DNA of 60,000 nucleotides from Antedon mediterranea (lineage: Eukaryota > Echinodermata > Crinoidea > Comatulida > Antedonidae), in the NCBI RefSeq assembly GCF_964355755.1, contig NC_092670.1, forward strand, positions 31,051,795-31,111,794. Direction: 5' to 3'. Position 1 is the first letter of the stretch; each line of letters begins with the position of its first letter. Below, in pieces: positions 49,382 to 60,000 of this stretch. The notes beneath the pieces were generated by a model. That model did no database searches. It saw only the letters and a program-made list of their open reading frames with translations, and had not been told where the DNA came from. A program made the translations under genes and the position numbers.

Positions 49382-50300
49382 AGGAAAAAAATTGGAACGA
49401 AAAAGTTATAAAAATAGACCAGGTTTTGCAACTATGGGAAAAAAAAACCTCTCTTTTTTTGGTAGAATAATAATCATAAAAGCCTTTAGCAATTTCAAAG
49501 CTTGTATACAACGCTAGCATTATAAGTGTAAGTATGTATTTTCAAAGGTAGAAAAGACTTTATATAGTTTTTTATGGGGTAAAAAAAGAAAAAATAAAGA
49601 GAAAAACCCTTATAAAACCTATTACAGAAGGAGGACTCAACATGACACACTTTAGCACAATGGTTAATTCTTTAAAGCTTAGTTGGGTTAAGAGACTGCT
49701 AAGTCCTTACCCGGGTAAATGGAAGTGTGTACCAAGATATTATAATATGCATCCTTTTGAATACATGGTCAATATTACCCAGATTAATTTTGAAGCTCAC
49801 AGAGATCTGAAGTGTATGCCCGAATTTTATCAAGAAATGTTAAAAGTAACAGTGTACTTCAATAGTAATAATAATGCATACTCAGAAAATGCAAAAGAAG
49901 TAGAAACACAGCAATTGTGGGAAAATAATTTCATAAAATGTAACGAAAAAACAATATATTTCAAAAATTGGTTACAAACAGGGTACAAAACAGTAAAAGA
50001 TATAATAGTAGATTATAGATTAATATCATTCGAAGAAGTAATCCCCAACCTTTCAAAACAACAAAATGGTCTGATTGAGTTTTTTATGTTAAGAAATGCA
50101 ATTCCTTCTGAGTGGAAGAAAATAATTACAATTAATGAAATCGAAAGAGACGACAACTTTATTGTAAGCACAAAAACTCATTTCACTATAGACAACTTAT
50201 CAATAATATTTCAATTGCCTTATCTTGTTAATCGAAATGGGAAACACTTTTCAGAAATGTAAACCTCTATTGGAAAGAAATATGGTATAGCAAAGTTTAT
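49382..50300 (+). pseudogene. LINE B, 3' fragment of Tx1-type ORF2
   Basis: Resumes at EEKNW, then FFGRIIIIKA (LINE A: IFGRIIMLKS), SWVKRLLSPYPGKWK, LWENNFIKCNEKTIYFKNW and a C-terminal part ending at 50262. Frameshifts lie at the A-runs near 49440 and 49600. The C-terminal zinc motif is not reached. Confidence 0.8.
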
Positions 50301-50353
50301 AGTATAAACATGTTACGAAATTAGCACACTTTAATTTTAAGCTGATACATTAA

Positions 50354-51230
50354 TATGAATGAATGAATTTATTATTACTTTCTTTTTCATATATTTTTTA
50401 ATAGATTGCATGCAGTACAGTGTAGTATTCAATAATAAATACATAATATCTAGTTTTAAAATACAGTCAAGACCTTAAATTAAAGCTAACATTCTTCTAG
50501 TCTTGTTTTGTGAGTTAATTGTCTAACAAACAAGGAATCATTTTTGACACTCACTCGATCCATGGTTCTGATGGTAAAAAGGGTTTCCTCAGATATGACT
50601 TCGCTCCATTAAAAAAGCTTGTGTTCCATCTCACTGTCAAAAGCTTTTTTTAAAATCAAAGTAAAAACAGTCAAATCTGCGACGAGGTTCCAAATTATGA
50701 CAAAGGTTTTAGTTTCAGTTTTCTTTGTCATTATGTTTGTATTGTACGGACGTACCATCTACATGTGTCCTATTGTTAAAAAGTGTCGATCCAAATATTA
50801 CAATAGTATTTATTATCTTTACCTCTATTAGTTGAGTTGTACATGAGTGACCTGGTCTAAAACCGTGTTGGTGTTTTGAAAACAAATTTTTCTATTCTAT
50901 GATGCATAAGTACATCCTCTAATAAAATATTCCATCGTTTTGCAAATAATTGATGTGGTACTAATTGGTCTATAGTTTAACGGTTTACTTGTATTTCTTT
51001 TCTTGAATATAGTGACTATTGTACATTAGCTTTATTCCATGAATATGGCATAGCTACCTCCTTAAAAATTGGTAATTGTTCCGCATGTTTCTATGAGAAG
51101 CCAATAATGATTATCATCTCGTTCAGACGATTTACAGATGTATAATTTTACTTAGGTGCTTTTGAATTTTTTTCAAAAGAGAACTCAAATCTCAATATCT
51201 CAGTCTCTTTTTTTGTCTTCCTATTGTAAA
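50354..51230 (-). pseudogene. Heavily decayed CR1-like LINE fragment
   Basis: Minus-strand traces of a reverse transcriptase appear in several frames: PIFKEVAMPYSWNKA near 51060, KTPTRF near 50870, and DFKKAFDSEMEHKL near 50650 (palm motif, frame broken at an A-run). The 3' end has an ATTCATTCATTCA tail at about 50354. No intact domain remains. Confidence 0.6.
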
Positions 51231-51559
51231 TCTTGCTGTGAAGCACTCATAGAATAACGTTTTTTTTTTTGTTTTTTTTTTATTTATTTCATATTTCATG
51301 GTACCAAAAACAAGACCGACGCAGCGGTAACACACACACAAACTAAATATAAAAAACAAATTCTGCAATTAACAATTCATTGTTCTAAGTAATTTAACAA
51401 CGGTAAACAATTTATGGTAAATAAAGATAATAAAGATAAATAAAGATATATTAAATTGTCCCCCTGAACTATTTGGTGATTAACCTACATAACAAATACA
51501 AGAAGGCTATAAATTGCATAAATCTTCATTTTTCATGTTTTTTTTTGGGGGGGGGGGGG

Positions 51560-54130
51560 GTAAACACATCTTTAATAAGTTTGATTTCACAAAAAAACAC
51601 CATAATATATACACAACTTTCATGATTCAATACATTACATACACATGTGAATATGTATAAAAAATATAAGCGATCCTATTTTGATCAGAATTGCCTAACA
51701 TTTGTTTTCTAACTACCTATTTTGTCCGATATGTAACCACTTGTTCAAGTGCATATCTATTTTATCATTTTTTTTTTCCATGTCGGCGGCTATAATATGT
51801 CCAAAATCGTTTTCCCATTTGATACAGGTATGCGGAAGAGCACTAATGCGATTAATTATTAAGCTATATGCAAGTTTTGTTGTTAATTTTAAATTCGATG
51901 CTATAATTACTTCACTTTTTTTTAAACATTATATCATATTTCTTAGATTGCATGGCATCTCTCCATATTTTTAGGAATAGCTACAATTAAACTATGGAAT
52001 GTCAAAAAATCCACACGTGATCATATTTAATATGAAACTGTTCATAAGACAGCATACTTCCGTTATCATTAAGCAAATCTTTAACTACTGTTAGCATTTT
52101 ATTAAAATAACGGTTCACCTTGTATTGTAATATGACTGTTATACCATAATATTTCATTGTGGAACGTTACAGCCTCATTAATTTGCTTACAATTAACATA
52201 GTGCCAACATTTAATTACTTGAGATAAAAACAAATTATCACTTATTCTATTGAGAATTGAGTCATTATTTGATATACTAGAGGGTTCGCTCGCTTCGCTC
52301 GCGCACCCTCTAGTGGGTGTACCCGAATGGTTCTCGAAAACATGACCAACGCCTCTGGAAATTGAAGCCCGGGTGACACCTATGCATATGACTGATGAGT
52401 GATGCATGTTTATTTTGTGATGTTTTGCACCTAAATTTGATTAAAAGATTAATAAATAGAATAAATAATTAGTTCAATTAGCCTCCTACAGTAACATTGA
52501 ATCGCACCTAAATTTGATAAAATGATTAATAAATAATTAGTTCAACTACCGAAACAAATTTAATTTCACGTAAAGTAAAGTCCTTTATAATTGATTAGTT
52601 GAATATCTAGGCTAAAACAAATAAATTGTAACGATTCAGTTGAATCACTAAAATCACATTATAGTTCACGTAAAATTAAGGCCTTCAATAAAAGTTAAAT
52701 TACTAAAACAAATTGTACTTCACGTAAAGTATATGCCTTTAATCAATGTAACTGATTAGTTGAATATCTAAAACAAATTAATTTCAGTAGTTCACGATAC
52801 GTTGAACCATTAAAATATTTTTGTATTTAATATTGAATGATATCCACAAATTTTGATAGGTAACGCTAAATTCTGTCGTTGTAAAAGGCAAAAATGGAAC
52901 AATAGCGTCGATGTGAAAACTAATGATATCAAATCTACGTTTCGCGGTACATCTGAGATAGATAAGGTAGGTATCCAAGGCGGAGATTTGTACCAAAGTT
53001 TTTGCATTGTGCTCGCCTATGTCAGAATTAACCATAATTTATATATATATTACAATACCAAATCAAATTACCCCTAGCCGGGTGTAAAAACTCCCGCCAT
53101 ATGCCTTTCCAACGACCCCGGTTGTCTTCATCTAGAAATCGTTTTACCCATGATACTTTCTGTGCGTAGCAAAACGACTCTACATGGACCATTTTAAGTC
53201 CCCCCTTTTCAATTGTATTTATAATTAGTTTTCTTGCGGACCAAATGTTAGTAAGCGTTTTAATTTTGTCAAGCTGAGGTAATAGGTTCAGAGTAAACAG
53301 ATCTGAAGGATCAAGTGTAAATTTGACTCCAAGTAACCATATCGGACCTTTTGTCAAAGTAAGTTTTTTTAGTTTGTTATCCTCTTCAAATGTATTTAGT
53401 ATATGTTTATCTGATCCTATACAGATCACTTGTGTTTTATCTTGATTTATTTTTAATCCAGAAATATTGGCAACATTTTCAAGAAATGTAATAGTACCCA
53501 AAATAGACTCTTTAGAACCATCGAGATTGATAACTGTATCGTCGGCATATTGCTTTAATTTAATTTCTTGATTATTAATTGTAACACCTTTAATTGTTGG
53601 ATTGTGGCGAATATGAGAAGACAATATTTCGGCACACATATAGCCTAAATAAGTATGGAGAGAGAGGTCATCCTTGTCGGAGACCTCTTGATAGATTTAC
53701 AAAATTAGACGAATAACAATTATTAATCACACAGCTACAAGCGCCGGTATAAAACACATTTATCCATTTTCTAAAATCCTTCCCACAATTATAATAAGAT
53801 AAAACCTTATCTAAATATTTCCATTCTATTTTATCGAAGGCTTTTTCAAAATCCAAAGCAAGAATCATACATGGTATTTTTTCACAATCTGTGTAATGTA
53901 TAATATCCAAAACTAATCGGATGTTTTCACCGATGTATCTCCCCTCCATAAAGCCGGTCTGATCGGGATCTATTATTAAGGGGAGAGCTTTTTAAAGCCT
54001 TGTAGCTATCGCTTTTGTAGCAATTTTGTAATCAGTATTTAAAAGGGAAATAGGCCTCCAATTTTGTAGCAGTGATAGTTGTTTATCTTTTGACACCTAT
54101 CGCCATCTATATTCTTTAGATTTGATATAT
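51560..54130 (-). pseudogene. LINE C: Tx1-type ORF2 fragment, split by a Helitron-like element
   Basis: Minus strand: NWRPISLLNTDYKI (near 54060, broken), EGRYIGENIRLV, ALDFEKAFDKIEW, SRGLRQGDPLSP (frameshift near 53670), catalytic QYADDTVINLDG, KISWVKRFLDE-like C-terminal part to the junction at 53050. It continues after the insertion from 52276: SNNDSILNRISDN, EILWYNSHITIQGEPLF, then a decayed tail to about 51560. The QYADDT box differs from the QLADDT of LINE A, so this is a separate family. 5'-truncated. Confidence 0.8.
52277..53049 (-). mobile_element. Helitron-like element, copy B (0.77 kb)
   Basis: The minus-strand 5' part TATATATATAAATTATGGTT and the next 150 bp match copy A. The 3' end is CTAGAGGG...GCGAGCGAAGCGAGCGAA...CCCTCTAG. 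Host A before and T after, with no duplication: LINE C reads C-N-I-S-N-N across the junction in frame once the element is removed. The interior (52430-52800) holds degenerate 75-90-bp repeats with TTCACGTAAAGTA and TTAGTTGAATATCTA. Non-coding. Confidence 0.7.
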
Positions 54131-54605
54131 CTGGTCTAGTTTGTGTTTTACTTTAAAAATAATTGTTTGGAAATAACCTTTATTTCTCTAGCAATGTATT
54201 TGTCATTCTTACAGTAGCAGTAGCAAATCATCCTTGTGATGTAATCATTCCATGTATGATCATATTCATTTTTAACATTTTTGTCCTGTTTCAATTGCGA
54301 TGTTTTACCTTAATAAAGACATTAACTTCGTTGTTCATACATTGTTTCTTGTCGGTTTTAAACCAAAGTAAGCTGCACATTTATTCATAATTTGTTTACA
54401 TTTTCTAAATGATTCAACTCCAGATAGATTATTGCATAGAGCCATCAAGCCTTTGTTACTCAAACAGCTCCTCATAAAAAAAAATCAGCTTCTTGATTAA
54501 TAATAGTTGTTTTTTGTTTGTTCTGTATACTGTATTGGAATTTATTATTTATATAGTTAATATCTCAAATAAAAGAATGAATGACTTTAAGAGGTACATG
54601 TCCTT

Positions 54606-55510
54606 CAGGGTGTCTAGAAAACTAAGATCTAGAAAACTCAGATCTCAGATATATCTGAGTTTTCTAGATCTGAGTTTTCTAGATCTAGAAAATGCAGATA
54701 TCTGACTTTTCTAGATCTAGAAAACTCAGATATCAATATCTGACTTTTCTAGTTCCAAAATGGAACTAGAAAACTCAGATCATCATTTGATTGGTTGGTA
54801 GGTCATTTCGATCGTTCCATTATTAATCAGCAGGTAAGTCATTTGAAATACTAGAGTATTATTAAAACTGATTACTGTGTACGTTTTCTTACTAATATTG
54901 TAACATGTAGAAGCGGCCTACGGCTTAAATCATAAAGAAAATACAGTGCATGTTACCGTTAAAATATAGGCTTAAAAATGAGGCATGTATGAGTTGGTGT
55001 GGGTATGAGTTGGTTGAGGTACGAGTTAGCCAAGTTGGGAATAGGTACGAGTTATTTTGGATACGAGTTGACCACTTCTAGTCTAGTATTGTAAGACCAG
55101 GCCTACTCTTCGCGATACATCGCGATAGCGCCCACACGTTGAACCTGGAATTGAGTTTGCTTAGCTAGGCCTAAATGCTAAGCCTCCTACATTTTAAAAG
55201 GTGTAAACTGTATTTATTTATGATTTAAGTCGTAGGCTGCTACTACAAGTTACAATAATTATTATTATTATTAGTAAGAAAACGTATAATACTGTGTAGT
55301 ATTTCAAATATGCTACCATCTAATAATAATGGAACAATCCATTTGATAATCTGGGTTTTCTAGTTCCATTTTCGATTTTTGGATCTAGAAAAGTCAGATA
55401 TCTGAGTTTTCTAGTTCTAGAAAAGTCATATATCTGAGTTTTCTAGATCTATAAAACTCAGATATATCTGAGATCTGAGTTTTCTAGATCTGAGTTTTCT
55501 AGACACCCTG
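54606..55510. mobile_element. 0.9-kb long-inverted-repeat element built of TTTTCTAGATCTGAG palindromes
   Basis: Ends CAGGGTGTCTAGAAAACT and its inverse AGTTTTCTAGACACCCTG-type sequence; TCCTT or GTCCTTC is repeated directly outside both ends. Each arm has about 200 bp of iterated TCTAGAAAACTCAGAT and ATATCTGAGTTTTCTAGA units, then a further 150-200 bp that also match inversely (TACGTTTTCTTACTAATA, GCCTACG). No transposase. The CAGGGTG ends suggest hAT (inference). Confidence 0.8.
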
Positions 55511-56182
55511 TCCTTCAACTGTAAACTAATTTTCAGGAGTACTTCACGTGAACTGTCATAATATAAGCTTCCCCAATCGCTGAAAATACAAAATAAAGGT
55601 TGATTTCACCATTAGAATGTCCACTCAACCATGATTAACAAAATCATGACAAACCTTAAAAATATGTTATATATAATGAAATACCAGGGCCTATATTGAC
55701 CAATGCATTGCGTGTCGTTGGCCAATGACCACAAGAAATCTGCAAACTATATGTATATTATAATATACAGTGTTTTGTTATCTCTTTGTACAAATTTCAA
55801 TTTTGATCATCATTGTATGGGATGAATGAAAGATGACAATAAATCCTTCTCGTATCGTACCATCATTATGTGAAAATTAAATTACAGTTTACGTAATAGT
55901 TTGAGTAAGAAAACATCCTAAATTTTACTAACGCATCCATAATTGTATTTTGGTTGAAATGTGATTTGTGATTTGCCCTTTAAATTTAAAAATAACAATT
56001 TTGAAATTGCATATTATTTCGATAATAGTAATCAAACAAGATAGGACAAAATATCATAACAGGTACATATTTGGAATAAAGGATGCTAATTTGATACGTA
56101 CAAAAACGTACAGGTAAAGTCTAATTATTTAGGATTATCGGAATGTATGCGTTGGCGCATAATAGTCCACTTTTACATATTA
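55511..56182. other. Intergenic, downstream of the secreted-protein gene
   Basis: Probably includes its 3' UTR. No clear AATAAA was found in the expected place. No other feature recognised. Confidence 0.35.
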
Positions 56183-58719
56183 TTAATTGTACTTACAGCC
56201 AGAATGCCAGGTCTCCACATTTTCCGAAGAGCTGAATAAGAAGGTTGGAAGACGTGTTCCGTCATAATCACAGTTCATCAGTATGTCGTTAAACATTAAC
56301 CATCCCTTATCTATTGTGCATCCGCCGAAGTGCTTATTAATATAGAATATCCGATGTTTTCTATTATGCAAACAACATTTTATGCATAAAATGAAATATA
56401 TCATATATAATATGCATTTTGTAAATAATTATAATTATTGAAATATGTTACACTACTACTTTGTTTATAATATGTAAAACATGAAATTCATAATTCTACA
56501 ATCTCCATTTTCCTAATACAAAACAAGCTTACAACTTACGAATAACCTGCTATGCTAAAGTAATTCATCTGTACACCAGGATTTAAATCATCCCAAGGTG
56601 AATCAAGAAGATATTCAATTGAAAACCAAGATGTTTTAGTTGTTGTACTTCCGTTAAATATCAAATGTATAAGTTCATCCTGACATTTAGAATACAGTGT
56701 TAACTTCACCTATACAATAATTATAGTAAACATTACAATGCATACATATCCATGTTTCTTGGCTATGTTATGTAAACCATTATAAATTATAAAGACAAAA
56801 TAGAAAAAAATATATGACAAAGCCGGAAAATTCAAATTCTAAAGCGTTACATAAGTTATTATGTTATGTAGCTTACTTCAATAATGTTCGCTACAGTCCA
56901 GTCTTCAAAAGCTTTGCTTAATCTAAAGTTTTCTGAAGAATCAAATGATTTAGCAGCAGATGATTCTGATGTTTGAGTTCCATCGACAAAAGAATCATAA
57001 ATAGAAACTCCAGTTCCCGACATGCCCTTGAATATCAAGTTCCATTCTAAAATCACAAGATGAATAATGAACGTTTACTACACTGTCTATCTAATCGGTA
57101 TATTGCACCCATTGTGTTGTAGTGAAACATAGCAGTAAAACTACTTCCTAAGTTAAGGCAGTTTTTTGCGGTGGTGGCGCCGACATTGGCATCGGCAGCA
57201 GCAGCAGCGGAGGCAGCGATAGCGGCAGAAGCAGTAGTAGTATTAGTAGTTAGGACTAGTGGCAACATACTGTAACAAAGATATTAGTTGCATAACAGTA
57301 CAGTAGTTAAAGAAGCAGAGATAAAAGAAGCTACAACAGAAAGGTAACAGGCCTGAATTTCATAGTTAACCATAGAAACTCAACTTACCATTAGCACGGG
57401 TTTCCAAACAATACTGGACTTCATGGCGAAAGACTTCGTCTTCTTGACAATGAACATACAATTTCTTTATAAACAAACAAATAATTAGTGGAATAAAATA
57501 AGAAATGTTTATATATGCGTATTATTATTATTATTTAAATATATCATAATAGGTGAAATATAACATTCCCAGAAAAAAAAATTCTAGAGGGATTATTCTA
57601 CATCGAAAGAAACATTCGGTAAATTTGACCAATAATATAATTTTATAGAGGGCGCATAGCAATACATAAATACGTAATATAATAATACTAATTTATTTCG
57701 ACAAGCGAAATGTTTAATTGGCTCAATAGTTTGAGCCTCAGCTTTATCACTGGAGTTTTATTTATATAATAACGTTAGACGCGGCGAAATAATAAGTAGT
57801 AGTTATGTTTTGCAACGACAGGTAACATTTTTACATAGGCTAGTAATATTAACATTTAAAAGTGCATTTGTTTTTGGAAATAATTAAACTAAAGCAGTTA
57901 CATGCTCACCTCCAAAATAAACTCGTAGTAAACTACATCGTTTATCATCTTGGATGTCTCCATATCGTCGTTTTTAATGGAATTTAAATAACATACTTTT
58001 TTCTCTTTGTCGTAAGAAACTGACAGGCACACTTGGTCCTTCTGGCATGAGATAATACATCGAACCATTGACTCACTTCTAAAACGTTGTATTATCTGAT
58101 CAGTAACAGGTAACCTACCACCAGGTCCAATTGTATGCATTATGCTAATTGGTCGTTTACATTTTGTTTCAATGACTGATTGACTGTTAGTGAATTCTAG
58201 AATAAATATATAGGTTATAAACAGATTAGGCCAGGTTGATCAAACTTTAAAAATACATAGCAAGGAATTCTTTTGTAAATCAATGTTTTCTTTATATAAC
58301 TGCATAAAACAAAACGAAATCAATGTATGGTTTAATCATTGCATTAGTAAATAAATGTTAAACATACGCCGGGCATTTTGCATTACAAACACAGAGAGAT
58401 CCCGACTTACACAGGTAGTTTTGGGACCCAGACATTCACCATGCTTTTTATGCCCAGAACTTCACAATTTTGCTCAGATAAGTTTATAACAGAAGTATAT
58501 TTAATATAAAACAATTAATGAATGTTTTGTACTCCTCAGATGGAGGAACATATATTTATTCAATCCAGCTCCACTTAACTCATAAAATATTTCAATCGCA
58601 TCAACTCATAAAACCATGATAAGCTTACGACTGGATACATTATTACATTACGTAAATAGTTTTATAATCATACCTTTGATTGATATCATCATTATAAACA
58701 ATATAACTTTGTCCACCAT
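56183..58719 (-). CDS. Secreted PAN/apple-like protein with an unassigned C-terminal module, six exons
   Basis: Exons (minus): 58719-58674, 58196-57910, 57464-57389, 57046-56877, 56709-56540, 56360-56183. All have GT/AG borders and consistent phases; total about 308 residues plus stop. Exon 1 is a signal peptide (MVDKVILFIMMIS). Exon 2 is PAN/apple-like: CxxxC (CIISC), a further Cys six residues on, then VSYDKEKKVCYL. Exon 3 has two Cys (HCQEDE, YCLET). Exons 4-6 form a module with WNLIFKGMSGTGVSIYDSF, VKLTLYS, TSWFS, DSPWDDL, YINKHFGGC, DKGWL and PTFLFSSS, which I recall only from unnamed marine-invertebrate proteins. PAN modules bind proteins or glycans outside cells, so an extracellular binding role is inferred. 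The start was chosen because its signal peptide exon fits the phase of exon 2. A decayed paralogue of exons 4-6 lies at 27442-29798. Confidence 0.8.
57165..57255. repeat. Trinucleotide-rich tract (GCA/GCG/GTA)
   Basis: GGCAGCAGCAGCAGCGGAGG and GCAGTAGTAGTATTAGTAG runs in the intron between exons 3 and 4 of the secreted-protein gene. The Ala-rich frame here is not an exon. Confidence 0.85.
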
Positions 58720-59334
58720 TATGTCGGTTTAGACCTATAGATCTAGTGATCTATTCAAAATTCTGTTTGATGGGGAAAAATGATATCTGTTATTAAATTT
58801 CTGCCAATAAGAACTGTGTCATACTAAATTAGGTACTCAATCTAAGTTGATGATTGTAAGTGATGCTTACAAACCGTTGGGCCAGGTGGCTATTGTCATA
58901 ACCAGTTATTTATACTTTGTAAACAATTATACACTGCTATTTTTTTATTAATGTATTTATCAGTAATTCATTTGAAAATTTTACTTTAGAATTATAATAA
59001 TAAATTATATTTATTTGCTTTGAATTTGTAATACGTACCAGTTTTCTAACTAGCTGAAAATGTAATCCAGTTTAGCTCCTATCGCATTTTTATTGCACTT
59101 TACGTAGTTCCCAGTCATAATCATTAGTCTTAATTATTATGTGTTCGGGCTTATGATATTACTTAATACCATAGTTGAATATTATGAAATACTTCTAGTA
59201 TAGTCTACGCAATGACATCTTTAGATTTGTTTAGAAGTGCTTTATTCCCTTAAATTAAAGACCTCTTTTGTGAGACAGATCTATTTTATACCATCGCATT
59301 CAAGTAAATAACATTTAAAAATTACAAAGACTTT
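58720..59334. other. Upstream flank of the secreted-protein gene
   Basis: Must contain its promoter. I see no distinctive element. Confidence 0.3.
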
Positions 59335-59970
59335 AACACTTACCTTGAAATGTTGAATAGTAAACGACTAGATGAACACCGTGAAACAATATGTCGTAAA
59401 TTTACTCCAAATTGTATTATAGCTAATACATTTAATGAATGGTTTAGTAGAAACACTGAGCTTTCTGTTACTATTAGGAAAAGAATTTGTTTAGTTCCTA
59501 TGTAAAACAAACCGATACTATAATAGCCCTATGCTTTATCTTTCACGCCTCCTTAATGAGAGATAGACTTTACTAAAGTAAAACTAAAGAAATTATGTGA
59601 ATATGTAGGCCTATAAATAAATTAAACATAATATGCGAATATGTATAAATAAATAAAATATTACTGTCAATCATTTTAACAACTCCATAATTTCCCCACA
59701 CTCTAATTATAATTGATCATCTTGTAAATAAATTACCAATTTTCTTACCTTCCTTACTTATTTATTTAAATTTTTTAATTTTTAGATACATTTTAGCTAA
59801 ATTTGTATATTTATGTATTGTGCAATAGGTTTGATTCCTTTTTTTCTTGTTCTTGCGATTTGTATGTACATTGTTTTATGCCTGTTTGAAATAGTTTTAT
59901 ATTTGTAAGCCTTTGGCTGCGATTTTGATATTCAATCTAATTAAATTAAAGTGGTCTTTAATTGGAGGGA
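59335..59970 (+). pseudogene. 3' end of a CR1/L2-type LINE
   Basis: A short plus-strand frame ending at about 59504 reads LEMLNSKRLDEHRETIC and then FNEWFSRNTE, like the C-terminal tail of CR1/L2-group polymerases. An AT-rich 3' UTR follows, with TTGTAAGCCTTTGGCTGCGA near 59907. No catalytic part is present. Confidence 0.5.
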
Positions 59971-60000
59971 ATAATTTTTGAAACATGTTTTATTTATGTC

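Noticed and set aside
57053-57268. Ala-rich frame in the secreted-protein locus
   Set aside because: Trinucleotide repeat within an intron; exon phases exclude it.
1-60000. CRISPR array, operon, phage or other prokaryotic system
   Set aside because: Spliced genes, LINEs and SINEs show eukaryotic DNA; the tandem repeats have no spacer structure.

Overview
The window is eukaryotic and looks like an AT-rich invertebrate genome. Introns with GT/AG borders are large, and most of the DNA is transposon-derived: LINEs of the Tx1/L1, CR1/Jockey and Rex/L2 types, a 5S-rRNA-derived SINE, Helitron-like elements, long-inverted-repeat elements and many MITEs. The word AGGCCTA is strikingly frequent. Together with the 5S-derived SINE and the gene families present, this suggests a marine deuterostome, most likely an echinoderm. 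That placement is inference, not proof.

Two protein-coding genes can be read at exon level. (1) Plus strand, 31-11656: the 3' half of an NRF-6-like (acyltransferase 3) integral-membrane acyltransferase. One 68-bp exon occurs twice inside an 866-bp tandem duplication, and the following 7-kb intron holds a nest of mobile elements. (2) Minus strand, 58719-56183: a complete six-exon gene for a predicted secreted protein of about 308 residues. It has a signal peptide, a PAN/apple-like cysteine module and a C-terminal module I cannot assign to a named family. A decayed three-exon paralogue of the C-terminal module lies at 29798-27442 on the same strand.

Layout: 1-11.7 kb acyltransferase gene with nested elements; 11.7-18.3 kb intergenic, with a 1.9-kb TA-flanked inverted-repeat element carrying three AGGTCAAAGGTCA motifs and a 5S-derived SINE; 18.4-19.2 kb Rex/L2-type LINE remnant; 20.4-27 kb nearly full-length two-ORF Tx1-type LINE (LINE A) split near its 3' end by a Helitron-like element; 27.4-29.8 kb pseudogene; 30-41.7 kb gene-poor DNA with MITEs, a microsatellite-ended module and an AGGCCTAG-rich tract; 41.8-43.9 kb CR1-type LINE; 45-50.3 kb second Tx1-type LINE (LINE B) split by a 3.1-kb insertion; 50.4-51.2 kb decayed LINE; 51.6-54.1 kb third Tx1-type LINE on the minus strand (LINE C) split by a second copy of the Helitron-like element; 54.6-55.5 kb long-inverted-repeat element made of iterated palindromes; then the secreted-protein gene and a LINE 3' end.

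The genes do not form a pathway. The clearest structural story is nested transposition: LINEs B and C were interrupted with no duplicated target bases (at most one ambiguous base), so each host reading frame closes again at the exact insertion point. No tRNA, intact rRNA, CRISPR or prokaryotic operon was seen.
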